Positions 16,230 through 24,034 of a stretch of DNA of 44,016 bases are shown piece after piece. Position 1 is the stretch's first letter. The number at the start of each line of letters is the position of its first letter. The notes beneath the pieces were generated by a model. That model had not been told where the DNA came from and searched no databases. It saw only the letters and a list, made by a program, of their open reading frames with translations. The stretch is from an uncultured Peptococcaceae bacterium (GTDB taxonomy: Bacteria; Bacillota; Limnochordia; Darwinibacteriales; Darwinibacteriaceae). Both the position numbers and the translations under genes were made by a program. The stretch is taken from NCBI GenBank assembly GCA_937988745.1, contig CALKAR010000253.1:1-44016 (forward strand), given 5' to 3'.

Positions 16230-18008
16230 TCAATACTCTGGTGCCACGACCTCGATGTCAAAACTGGCCATTCCTTCCATCACGTATTGAGTAGAAAGTC
16301 TGACACTCTGCATTTCGGTGGTGGTATCATTCCAGCGAAAAGCAGGAATGCTGAGGGTTTCCTCAACTTCGCCAGAATCTTCCTCTCCTATCTCGTCAGC
16401 AAGCGTTCTGGCGGAAGAGGTAAATGAATCAATAAATGGATAGAATTCAGCTACGATCTCATTATTTTTCTCCCGATCCATAAAATCGGTAATCAGCGTA
16501 TCTAGACTTTCGGCTCCCGTAGCAACAGTGTGTGGGACCTCTTCATCGTCGTCATATTCAGTGGCTAAAGAGACATGTACCGGAGGTTTTGACACATAAT
16601 ATCCTTCAGCTCCACTGCGCACCGTAACCGTTAACAGTCCGGGCATGGTATCTTCGGGAATATCAATCCGCAGGATCCGGGTTTCTGGCTCTTGACGGTA
16701 GGGACGAATTGTGACTTCGACTTCTAAGCTATCACCTGGAACAACAGTGGAAAGACGAGGTACCGCTTTCTCGATGGAGGCAGTCTGCCGCTCCTCGGCG
16801 AGCTCAATCACAACGGTAATCTGGCTCAATTCGATCTCTTGGAGACTGTTGTTGGCGAGCAGCTCTAAACCGTAGTTGAGATCAATAAGCGACCATACCG
16901 CAATATCTGAATCGCTGTAATAAAGATTCTCCCGAATCATGGGATAGGGAATATCAGGTGAATCAAACTGCAGCCGTACATAAGCGGTCCCTGCACCTAC
17001 CCGATCAAGAGTCGCATCAACGCCCTGGTAGGCGCTAGACAGGATAAGCGGAATCATTAAGGAAGGTTCTGTAATAACCTGCACATTATAAGTCCGTTGC
17101 AGGTCATGATCCTTGTCGTGAATGATAATTTTCACTGGTACATACTGCGGTTCCTGACCTAAGCGGCCTGCCACTCCTGCCGCGCGATCTTCAAAGACAC
17201 CACCGATTGGCTCTCCCACAGACAGAATCTTATAAGGAAAATCAATGCTGGGCATAGTGTAGTGTACATAGGCGTCGGCTGCGAAAAACTCAACACTGCC
17301 CAAGTGGGTAAACGGATGACCGAAGCCCACAAAGCGGCCGTCTTCATCTACATGGGTTACAGTACCAAACGAAGCTGCCTGAAAATCACCGCGCATCAAC
17401 TGCACCGCAAACGCGCTGCCTGGTTCAAGCCTGCCTGGCTCAACATCGACCCGATGAGCTAAAGCTGGCACATCAGCAAAATGCAGCTGCGGCAGGGATT
17501 CCCTCAAATAATTTAGAGCACGACCCCCGATGCCTGACACAACTACCGGTGATTTCATCGCCACCATTTCTTCGGAAACATCTCTGTAAACTTCATTACC
17601 CGCCTCTGCATAAGGCAGCCGATCCATGAGATCCAGCATAGCCTGAGCAGGGGTCAGCATAGCGATGCGATGATCAGCAAGCGAGTAGCCGTAACTGACC
17701 GCTCCCAATAAAGCTCCATCAATATAAACAGGGCTCCCGCTCATTCCGGAAGCTATTCCACCTGTGCGGTCGATCACTTCTCCACTCAAACGCACGAGAA
17801 TCAAATCAGGTGTAGGCGGGGTCTGAGGAACAATTCCCAGAACCTCTACATCGAACTCTTCGATGTCTTGTCCAGCAACAACGGTCTTACCTATACCCAT
17901 TAACCCCGGCACTACGTCGCCCAGGGGAAAAATCTCTATGGCATAGCATCCTGCGGAAAAAATAATAAAGCACAGTCCGATCACTAACAATCGGGAGAAT
18001 TTGGTCAT
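16230..18008 (-). CDS. SpoIVB-type serine peptidase (family S55 domain), exported
   Basis: This 592-residue protein has a signal peptide, with SAGC (Cys21) a weak lipobox candidate. The region GIGKTVVAGQDIEEFDVEVLG then GGIASGMSGSPVYIDGALLGAV matches S55 peptidases. By analogy the GMSG serine (S90) is the nucleophile. In SpoIVB the GH motif lies before the serine. Here the equivalent GFGHPF (H231) lies after it, followed by an IGGVFEDRAAGVAGRLG segment. The C-terminal half looks beta-rich and is unassigned. SpoIVB cleaves SpoIVFA during sporulation, but this protein lacks a clear PDZ domain and sits 15 nt after a glycosidase gene and just upstream of bamA, so a general envelope protease is as likely. 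Function is inferred. Confidence 0.8.
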   Translation of the reverse strand: MTKFSRLLVIGLCFIIFSAGCYAIEIFPLGDVVPGLMGIGKTVVAGQDIEEFDVEVLGIVPQTPPTPDLILVRLSGEVIDRTGGIASGMSGSPVYIDGALLGAVSYGYSLADHRIAMLTPAQAMLDLMDRLPYAEAGNEVYRDVSEEMVAMKSPVVVSGIGGRALNYLRESLPQLHFADVPALAHRVDVEPGRLEPGSAFAVQLMRGDFQAASFGTVTHVDEDGRFVGFGHPFTHLGSVEFFAADAYVHYTMPSIDFPYKILSVGEPIGGVFEDRAAGVAGRLGQEPQYVPVKIIIHDKDHDLQRTYNVQVITEPSLMIPLILSSAYQGVDATLDRVGAGTAYVRLQFDSPDIPYPMIRENLYYSDSDIAVWSLIDLNYGLELLANNSLQEIELSQITVVIELAEERQTASIEKAVPRLSTVVPGDSLEVEVTIRPYRQEPETRILRIDIPEDTMPGLLTVTVRSGAEGYYVSKPPVHVSLATEYDDDEEVPHTVATGAESLDTLITDFMDREKNNEIVAEFYPFIDSFTSSARTLADEIGEEDSGEVEETLSIPAFRWNDTTTEMQSVRLSTQYVMEGMASFDIEVVAPEY

Positions 18009-18023
18009 TTAAAAAGCCACTCC

Positions 18024-19424
18024 TTACCTTCGACTCTCAGGCGTGATCACCACAATAGCGTTGCTGACTGCTCGTTCAATGCCGTCAGATGGCAGATTCA
18101 AGACCCGGTCGCGAATCACCATAGTGGTAGATCCCCCGCCGTCAAGGTTCATCGCCTGGACCGCGCCTAACTCTATCATCAGTTCAGCCAGCTCAGCCAA
18201 GGTCATACCAACACTGATGCCCGGCTGCCGCCCATTAACGGTAACCAGCAGAAGTTTGTGATCGGCCGTTAATCCTAAAGCTGTCCGTGGAGCGCGCCCC
18301 ACAAGTACATCTGGTTGGAAGAGCTCAGCCTCTCCTGTAATATGTACCATTCCATCACGGACTAGACGCGGGCCTCCACCGATAATCTGCTCGACTCCCA
18401 GAGCAAACCAATCAGGCTCAAGTAAAAGATCGACCTCAACGGAGTCGCCAACCTGCAGTTCCGCGAGAAAATCTCGAGCGGCACCGTGCCCCGAAAGAAC
18501 GAATCCATTTTCTGGAATATCTGCATTACCCTGGTATATACCTACAACGGTTCCATCGACAACTACAGCGTCCCAGCCGTACACATTGGTACCGGTACTG
18601 GTTCCGTAACGGCGGGTATACACAATCATGTCATCCTGCAGCCGTGGACGATTAATTCCTGTGACAGGATGTTCCTTTCCATCAGGCAAACGGACAGTCC
18701 CCTGGAAATCGACTGCGTCAATGAGCGCAACTCCAGGCCCAAGCCCAATAGCCGTTCGTTTCGCATAAGGTTCACTAATCAGATCACCGTCGATAGCAAA
18801 AAGTCCTAAAGGACGCCCATCGCCAGCAAAAAAGGCTCCATTGACGGCAGCGATAGCTTCAGAACGAAGGGCCATACTGCTCACTCGTTCCCGGCCGCGT
18901 ACTGTCTCTTGCGCAAGCACAAGCTTAATCTCAACACCCGGTCTAAGTGCATCGATCTTGAGGTAGTTAACGATATTAGGCCCAGCCGAACTAGCCCTAC
19001 GCTGGTGACCGTACCGAACTCCAGTACTAACCACCTGTTCAGATGATTCCACATACTCTTTCGCCACTTCTATAATCAGGCGATCCTCTGTTTCACTCAC
19101 AAGTGGCGCTGGCAGACGATAGTCAAACTCCATAACGAGGCGTGCCGTTCCATCTGCGTGAGCAGACCAGCGCACTACCTTTAACGCCACATCCTGGACC
19201 TTGATCTGCTGAGCAGGTCCCCAGGGATTCTTCTCCGCATCGACTACGACCTTCATAGGATTCGTAGTGTGCCACACATGGTAAGACTGACCCTCATCCT
19301 TAGTTAAGGTAAGCGTAACTTTGCTCGGCTCGACCTGCAGGTCGAGAGGCAGAGCCGCATGCCCTGAGAAAACAACGAAAATAAGCAATAAAAAAGTGCA
19401 CAAGAGAGTCCGTGCTAGCTTCAC
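18024..19424 (-). CDS. Exported phosphodiester glycosidase (NAGPA-like) with AMIN-like domain
   Basis: This 466-residue protein starts at a GTG (19424) with GGAGGG 8 nt upstream, which gives a clean signal peptide (KLARTLLCTFLLLIFVVFSG). An AMIN-like beta domain spans about 25-115, from PLDLQVEPSKVTLTL to LIIEVAKEY. AMIN domains bind peptidoglycan or partner envelope proteins. The rest is the phosphodiester glycosidase/NAGPA domain, with AAVNGAFFAGDGRPLG, PRTALGLTADHKLLLVTVNG and NLDGGGSTTMVI (about 426-437). Family members remove GlcNAc-1-phosphate caps or act on exopolysaccharide; the bacterial substrate is usually unknown. A terminator separates the gene from flgJ, so the longer reading frame to 19544 is not used. 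A short upstream ORF overlaps its start. Confidence 0.82.
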   Translation of the reverse strand: MKLARTLLCTFLLLIFVVFSGHAALPLDLQVEPSKVTLTLTKDEGQSYHVWHTTNPMKVVVDAEKNPWGPAQQIKVQDVALKVVRWSAHADGTARLVMEFDYRLPAPLVSETEDRLIIEVAKEYVESSEQVVSTGVRYGHQRRASSAGPNIVNYLKIDALRPGVEIKLVLAQETVRGRERVSSMALRSEAIAAVNGAFFAGDGRPLGLFAIDGDLISEPYAKRTAIGLGPGVALIDAVDFQGTVRLPDGKEHPVTGINRPRLQDDMIVYTRRYGTSTGTNVYGWDAVVVDGTVVGIYQGNADIPENGFVLSGHGAARDFLAELQVGDSVEVDLLLEPDWFALGVEQIIGGGPRLVRDGMVHITGEAELFQPDVLVGRAPRTALGLTADHKLLLVTVNGRQPGISVGMTLAELAELMIELGAVQAMNLDGGGSTTMVIRDRVLNLPSDGIERAVSNAIVVITPESRR

Positions 19425-19465
19425 TGGCCAGTCCCTCCGTTCAAACTTATACATTCTGGAAACAT
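19421..19465 (-). CDS. Possible 14-codon leader ORF overlapping the glycosidase start
   Basis: After the flgJ terminator, AGGAG is followed 7 nt later by an ATG (19465) opening MFPECISLNGGTGQ. Its TGA overlaps the GTG start of the glycosidase (GTGA). The glycosidase also has its own GGAGGG inside this ORF. This may couple translation or be chance. Confidence 0.35.
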   Translation of the reverse strand: MFPECISLNGGTGQ

Positions 19466-19483
19466 AATCATTCTCCTGCCGAT

Positions 19484-19518
19484 CAAAAAACTCTGCAAGT
19501 GAAAGCACCTGCAGAGTT
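19484..19518 (-). terminator. Rho-independent terminator after flgJ
   Basis: On the minus strand AACTCTGCA (19510-19518) pairs with TGCAGAGTT (19489-19497), with an extra GTG/CAC inner stem, and six Ts follow. It ends the flagellar operon and excludes a GTG start for the glycosidase at 19544. Confidence 0.85.
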
Positions 19519-19543
19519 CTATTGCCCTTAACATATGATAACA

Positions 19544-19858
19544 CTAGTCCTCATCAGGCACGTAGCGCTCCATCTGCTCGTAAATCATCTTGGCTAAACC
19601 GAGACTCTGGCTCCGGGCAGCATTATCTGCGATTTCTTGGTCGAGCATTGATTGGAAGATCTTCTCCGCACGGCCTCCACCAAACAGCTCGTTATCTGGA
19701 ACCGTCTTACGCATTTCGGACAAAAGAACGTTCAAGAAAAGCGCTTCAAACTGTTCCGATGCTTCCTGCAGCGCTTTCTTAGAAGAAGACAGGTTCTTGC
19801 GTGCAGTCTGCTCGGCCTTGGCCGTTAAGTTCATGCCTGGATCCCATACTGTACGCAT
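19544..19858 (-). CDS. flgJ: FlgJ-type rod-binding protein (no muramidase domain)
   Basis: This 104-residue protein has only the rod-binding domain: EASEQFEALFLNVLLSEMRK, VPDNELFGGGRAEKIFQSML and LGLAKMIYEQMERY. Proteobacterial FlgJ also carries a C-terminal peptidoglycan hydrolase domain, which is missing here, as in many other phyla. The protein should cap or scaffold the growing rod in the periplasm. The ATG at 19858 is preferred to the in-frame TTG 6 nt earlier because the GGTGG ribosome site spaces better. It is the last gene of the flagellar operon, 13 nt after flgI, and is followed by a terminator. Confidence 0.9.
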   Translation of the reverse strand: MRTVWDPGMNLTAKAEQTARKNLSSSKKALQEASEQFEALFLNVLLSEMRKTVPDNELFGGGRAEKIFQSMLDQEIADNAARSQSLGLAKMIYEQMERYVPDED

Positions 19859-19871
19859 GGTCAACCACCGC

Positions 19872-20960
19872 CTAAATAATAATCAGCTCGCCAAAGAGTG
19901 CGCCCGAAGCTTTCACTGCCTGCAGTATAGCAATTATATCCCGAGGCGTTGCCCCAATGGCATTCAGAGCATCTACTAAGTCCTGAACACTAGTACTGCC
20001 ATCTAAGACTGCAGTTTGATGGATAATTTCCTCACCGATGATGGCAAATCCTTCGTCTATCTGCTGAACCTCAGGTTCAATTGTGATACGGATGCCTCCG
20101 TGGGATACGGCCACCGGTGCAATCCTGACTGATGAACCCATTACCACCGTTCCGGTCCGCTCATTGATGACAACTCGAGCATTAGTATCGGGCCTGATGG
20201 GCAGTTCTTCTATCTGTGCGATAAAGCCTACAATATTATAGCGATACTCTAAAGGAACCTGAACCTCGACCGTTGATTGATCACGAGCAAACGCGGTCTG
20301 ATTACCGTAAACCTGGTTAATCACATCGACCAAGCGGGCTGCAGTAGTGAAATCAGGCTGGTTGAGCACAATGGAGACAATGTTATCCTGACTCAATACC
20401 GAATCAATTTCCCGTTCCACAATAGCTCCATTAGGAACCAAGGCAACTGTCGCATGGCTGTTCCCTGTGCTTCCCCGTCCCTGTAGTCCGCCGATAGACA
20501 GAGGACCCTGCGCTACAGCATAAATCTGACCATTAGCTGCCTGTAGCGGTGTCTGCAGCAAAAATCCTCCCTGTAGACTGCGGGCATCACCGATGGAAGA
20601 CACGGTCACATCAATGCGATCCCCCGTCCGAACAGACGTTGGAATATCAGCTGTGACCATGACCGCGGCTATATTCCGCATTCTTAAATCATTGGCGGAT
20701 ACCGAAATTCCAAAGCCTTCAAGCATATTGGCGATCATCTGGACATTGGCTCTAGAGCCGCTGCTGTCGCCTGTGCCCTGGAGGCCAACAACCAAGCCTA
20801 ATCCATAAATCTGGTTGTCTCGAACTCCATGAAGCCGGGCAATGTCCTTCACCCGCACAACAGGAGTGTCATAACGCAGGCTTTCCACCTGCTGGGCAAA
20901 ACCCTGACCTGTCACGATCAGCACCACGAGCAGCGCTGCCGTCCAAATACGCCTAGCCAT
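19872..20960 (-). CDS. flgI: FlgI, flagellar P-ring protein
   Basis: FlgI forms the periplasmic P ring around the flagellar rod. The 362-residue protein has a signal peptide (IWTAALLVVLIVTGQGFAQ) and the family motifs VRVKDIARLHGVRDNQIYG, GLGLVVGLQGTGDSSG, NIAAVMVTADIP and the VVINERTGTVVMGSSVRI block. Length is typical. A P ring is found in bacteria with an outer membrane, and monoderm Firmicutes lack it. Together with flgH it shows that the flagellum crosses two membranes. It sits 14 nt after flgH with a GGAGG ribosome site. Confidence 0.97.
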   Translation of the reverse strand: MARRIWTAALLVVLIVTGQGFAQQVESLRYDTPVVRVKDIARLHGVRDNQIYGLGLVVGLQGTGDSSGSRANVQMIANMLEGFGISVSANDLRMRNIAAVMVTADIPTSVRTGDRIDVTVSSIGDARSLQGGFLLQTPLQAANGQIYAVAQGPLSIGGLQGRGSTGNSHATVALVPNGAIVEREIDSVLSQDNIVSIVLNQPDFTTAARLVDVINQVYGNQTAFARDQSTVEVQVPLEYRYNIVGFIAQIEELPIRPDTNARVVINERTGTVVMGSSVRIAPVAVSHGGIRITIEPEVQQIDEGFAIIGEEIIHQTAVLDGSTSVQDLVDALNAIGATPRDIIAILQAVKASGALFGELIII

Positions 20961-20974
20961 TATGACTCCTCCTT

Positions 20975-21559
20975 TTAAAACAACCAGTTGAAAATCCTGG
21001 TGATAATCCCAGGGTCATTCTTATCAGCAACAATCCCGGTGCCGACGAAAGAGATCTCTGCATCGGCTACAAAGAGAGATAAAACTGTATTATCTGCAGC
21101 GATATCCTGACTGCGAACGATACCCCGCAGAATAATCTCTTGTTCCTCTCCATTGATGACGATGGATTGACGTCCCTCAATGCGAAGCGTATCATTGGGC
21201 AGAACCTCGACAACCTTCGTTGTTACCTTGGCTGTTAAACTTCCGCCGCGGGTTGTCTGGCCTGAAGCGGTAAACGAATCGCCGCCGCCCATACCAAACA
21301 GCGGAATTAGGTCTGCCAAAACACCCAAGCCAGGCCCCACCTGAACCTGGGAGTCCTTGCCGGTTGATGTATTGGCACTCTGTCGAGCCTGAGCCTGCTC
21401 TACAATGATTACCGTGACTAAGTCGCCTAGGTTCCGTGCTTTGCGGTCAGCGAACATTGAGCCGCCATCATCAAGGGGGAAGAGGGAAGAAGCCAAAACC
21501 TGGCCAGCTGCCGCAACACATATAATCAGAAGCAGTACTGCTGTCCTGCGGTATTTCAC
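20975..21559 (-). CDS. flgH: FlgH, flagellar L-ring protein, apparently not a lipoprotein
   Basis: FlgH builds the L ring in the outer membrane. This 194-residue protein shows FADRKARNLGDLVTVIIVE, TAKVTTKVVEVLPNDTLRIEG, GIVRSQDIAADNTVLS and VADAEISFVGTGIVADK, all typical. E. coli FlgH is a lipoprotein. Here the signal sequence runs to a signal peptidase I-like site near VLA-SS. The only nearby cysteine (C14, in LLIIC) lies inside the hydrophobic core with Ile before it, which does not make a lipobox. The GTG start overlaps the flgA stop (GTGA), so the two are coupled. Confidence 0.95.
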   Translation of the reverse strand: MKYRRTAVLLLIICVAAAGQVLASSLFPLDDGGSMFADRKARNLGDLVTVIIVEQAQARQSANTSTGKDSQVQVGPGLGVLADLIPLFGMGGGDSFTASGQTTRGGSLTAKVTTKVVEVLPNDTLRIEGRQSIVINGEEQEIILRGIVRSQDIAADNTVLSLFVADAEISFVGTGIVADKNDPGIITRIFNWLF

Positions 21560-22302
21560 TGTCCTTGCCCCCCTACATTAACGAATACAGTCTCTGAATC
21601 CAAGATTTCACCATAAACAATCTGTCTAGAAGTGGTGTTCTCTACAGGAATTACTTCGCCCAAACCACCAGAAGCTCTTGCAATGCCGGGCGCTGAGACT
21701 TGGATCGAACCGGTTTTAGAAATAATTGTGACTGCACTTCCCCTCTCAATTAGCGGAGGAACTTCAACCCCAGCTGGTGTGAGAATAGTCCCGCTGGAGA
21801 AGCTGCGTACGGCCCGCTTACCGATGAACTCCTCAATGCTGCCAGCATTCCACTGGACACCGGGCCGGTCCTCATAGCGCACTTCGAGATCATCAACAGT
21901 AATGATGTGCAGCCGGGGAATATCTCGAGCTGCTACCACCACGGGGTAACCCCCTGCTGCAGCTTCTACTTTAGGCACCTCGGAGACACCCCTGAAGACT
22001 AAGACTTCAGAAGCTCCTGCGAACTCCAAATCTCGCGGATTTATACCAGCCCGCCGCAGACGCACCTCAATCTGGCCGATAGTAAGCCTGCGGCTGGCTC
22101 CAGCGATGGGTGCAGTTCCCAAATCGACTTGAGCCAGCACTTCGATAACCTCCGGGTCTCCTTCAATATCTGCAATTTGACCCAAGAGCACTGCAGCCGT
22201 ATCTACCCACGCTTCCTCCATAAGAGTTACAACCGCTTGGGCAAATACCTGTGCAGGTATCAAGCAGAGGAAAAGTACAGCCAACACAGCCTTTTTAATC
22301 AC
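21556..22302 (-). CDS. flgA: FlgA, P-ring assembly chaperone
   Basis: FlgA is a periplasmic chaperone for FlgI. This 248-residue protein has a signal peptide (KKAVLAVLFLCLIPAQVFAQ), an N-terminal domain, and a SAF/antifreeze-like C-terminal region with ITVDDLEVRYEDRPG, IGKRAVRSFSSGTILTPAGVE and VEVPPLIERGSAVTIISKTG, followed by GEVIPVENTTSRQIVYGEIL. The start is a GTG 5 nt after the flgG stop. Its place between flgG and flgH/flgI fits its role in ring assembly. I see nothing abnormal. Confidence 0.92.
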   Translation of the reverse strand: MIKKAVLAVLFLCLIPAQVFAQAVVTLMEEAWVDTAAVLLGQIADIEGDPEVIEVLAQVDLGTAPIAGASRRLTIGQIEVRLRRAGINPRDLEFAGASEVLVFRGVSEVPKVEAAAGGYPVVVAARDIPRLHIITVDDLEVRYEDRPGVQWNAGSIEEFIGKRAVRSFSSGTILTPAGVEVPPLIERGSAVTIISKTGSIQVSAPGIARASGGLGEVIPVENTTSRQIVYGEILDSETVFVNVGGQGQ

Positions 22303-22307
22303 TGCTC

Positions 22308-23096
22308 TTACCTGCGGAGGTTGTTGGCGGTCTGCAGCATATCATCTGCAGCCTGGATAGCTTTGGAGTTAGTTTCGTAAGCCCTTTGAGCCACGATCAT
22401 ATTCACCATTTCCTCTACTACCTGCACGTTAGACATTTCAAGCCAGCCTTGGGCTAACTTGCCAAATCCATCAAGTCCAGGAGTACCGATCATAGGCGCG
22501 CCACTGGCCGCCGTTGCAGTAAAGAGGTTGCTGCCCTCGCTCTTCAACCCGGCGGGATTTACAAAGCGAACCAGTTCAATTTGACCGATGGTCTCAGGCT
22601 CATTCATCCCTGGGCGCAGTACTGTGACGGTACCATCGGAACCAACGCTGAAATCAATGGCATCTGCGGGGACGATGATCTCAGGTTCCAAGGGGAAACC
22701 ATCTGAAGTAGTTATGCGCCCATCGCTGTCCATCTTGAAGGCACCGTCACGAGTATAACGAATGCCCCCATCAGGCAGCAGGATCTGGAAGAAACCGTCT
22801 CCCTCGATCACAATGTCCATGGGGTTATCAGTCTGCTGAAAGGTTCCTTGGGAAAAGATTCTTTGGGTAGCTACTGGACGCACACCATGACCGATCTGGA
22901 TCCCAGTCGGCACCTGCGCACCAGCAGTTGTGGGTGTACCAGCATACTTATGTGTCTGGTAAAGCAGATCTTGAAAATCAACACGACTCTTCTTAAACCC
23001 AGTTGTGTTTACGTTGGCCAGGTTGTTAGAAATAGTGTCGATCTTGAACTGCTGCGCGGTCATTCCTGATGCAGCAGTCCACAAAGAACGCATCAT
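22308..23096 (-). CDS. flgG: FlgG, distal rod protein
   Basis: FlgG forms the distal rod. The 262-residue protein begins with two ATGs; the one at 23096 has AGGAGG 8 nt upstream and matches the family start (RSLWTAASGMTAQQ). The longer frame to 23147 has no support. Motifs present are NNLANVNTTGFKKSRVDFQD, GVRPVATQRIFSQG, DIVIEGDGFFQILLPDG, the FVNPAGLKSEGSNLF block and, at the C-terminus, EEMVNMIVAQRAYETNSK. In B. subtilis the matching pair next to mbl is flhO-flhP. The 118 nt between flgF and flgG contain small G/C hairpins (for example CGGCA/TGCCG) without a T-run. Confidence 0.95.
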   Translation of the reverse strand: MMRSLWTAASGMTAQQFKIDTISNNLANVNTTGFKKSRVDFQDLLYQTHKYAGTPTTAGAQVPTGIQIGHGVRPVATQRIFSQGTFQQTDNPMDIVIEGDGFFQILLPDGGIRYTRDGAFKMDSDGRITTSDGFPLEPEIIVPADAIDFSVGSDGTVTVLRPGMNEPETIGQIELVRFVNPAGLKSEGSNLFTATAASGAPMIGTPGLDGFGKLAQGWLEMSNVQVVEEMVNMIVAQRAYETNSKAIQAADDMLQTANNLRR

Positions 23097-23214
23097 TATT
23101 AAACCCTCCTTGTGTATAACACACAACGGCAGGGGGAGTGCCGCCATCTCCGTCGTTCGATGGCAGCTAAGGCCTCTGTAAACCAGTCCAGCCTGTTACC
23201 CCTGTTTGTGTATC

Positions 23215-23952
23215 TTAAATATCATTTACAGCCTTGCCAAGTGTCTCATCGTAAGCCTGGACAACCTTAGCATTCGCCTCATAGGCACGCTGTGCCGAAA
23301 TGAGATTAACCATTTCTCGAATTACATTGACGTTAGCCATTTCCACCGCACCCTGAACTACAGTTGTATCTGTATAGCGGAATGGAAGGCCTGCTTCCTC
23401 AGTGGCCTCATAAAGGTTAGCTCCTCTGCGGATAAGCCCATCGCGGTCATTGAACTCAACTATCAGGAGCTTGTCCACAAATTGACCGTCAACATAAATC
23501 TGTCCCTGCTCATCAATGGTTACTTCGTTTCCATTGACCAAGATCGGTCCCCGTTCACCCCGCACCCGATTGCCATCTAAAGTCACCAGCCAGCCGGATG
23601 CGTTAACGGTAAAACGCCCATCTCGGGTATAGCGGGGGCCATCGGGCGTCTCGATCCCGAAGAAGCCTGCTCCTACCAGGGCAACATCCAGGGGATTGCC
23701 TGTATTTTTTAGAGCACCAGGTGCAAACGAGGAGCGATCGCCATTTACTAGAGCTCCAGTGCCAAGGCTCCCGATCGGAGTGCTTTGCCCATTATGTACA
23801 CGCGAAATCAATATCTCGGGAAAAGCGTAAACATGGGGTGCCTGGCGCTGAAATCCTGCCGTAGAAACATTCGATAGATTGTTGCTTAGAACATCAGTCT
23901 TGGCCTGCTGAACCAACATACCTGAGGCCGCGGTGTATAAACCTCTCAGCAT
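23215..23952 (-). CDS. flgF: FlgF, proximal rod protein
   Basis: This 245-residue rod protein shares the FlgG family frame: LYTAASGMLVQQAKTDVLSN, NLSNVSTAGFQRQ, the LDVALVGAGFFGIETPDG block and C-terminal VIREMVNLISAQRAYEANAK. It is shorter than FlgG and diverges in the middle, as expected for FlgF. It lies directly after mbl, like flhO in B. subtilis, which supports orthology by position. AGGAGG is 7 nt before the ATG. A sigma-28-like promoter (23991-24017) is just upstream, making this the first gene of the flgF-G-A-H-I-J operon. Confidence 0.92.
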   Translation of the reverse strand: MLRGLYTAASGMLVQQAKTDVLSNNLSNVSTAGFQRQAPHVYAFPEILISRVHNGQSTPIGSLGTGALVNGDRSSFAPGALKNTGNPLDVALVGAGFFGIETPDGPRYTRDGRFTVNASGWLVTLDGNRVRGERGPILVNGNEVTIDEQGQIYVDGQFVDKLLIVEFNDRDGLIRRGANLYEATEEAGLPFRYTDTTVVQGAVEMANVNVIREMVNLISAQRAYEANAKVVQAYDETLGKAVNDI

Positions 23953-23990
23953 CCTGCCACCTCCTTTGCCCGGTCATACTCTTGATCATG

Positions 23991-24017
23991 TTATCGGAGG
24001 ATTTCTCCAAGTCTTTA
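23991..24017 (-). promoter_or_regulatory. Sigma-28 (SigD/FliA)-like flagellar promoter
   Basis: The minus strand has TAAA (24014-24017), a 15-nt spacer and TCCGATAA (23991-23998). The consensus is TAAA-N15-GCCGATAA, so only one position differs. It lies between the mbl stop and the flgF ATG and should drive the whole rod and ring operon. Confidence 0.8.
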
Positions 24018-24034
24018 GACTACTGATAGAAAAA

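Noticed and set aside
16230..18008. True SpoIVB of the sigma-K checkpoint
   Set aside because: No PDZ domain is visible, the motif order differs, and spoIVB's usual neighbours (recN, spo0A) are absent.
19425..19544. A GTG at 19544 as the glycosidase start, touching the flgJ stop
   Set aside because: A terminator with a T-run lies between them, and the GTG at 19424 has a good ribosome site and gives a proper signal peptide.
23097..23214. Terminator between flgF and flgG
   Set aside because: Small GC hairpins occur, but no T-run follows and the two genes belong to one functional unit.
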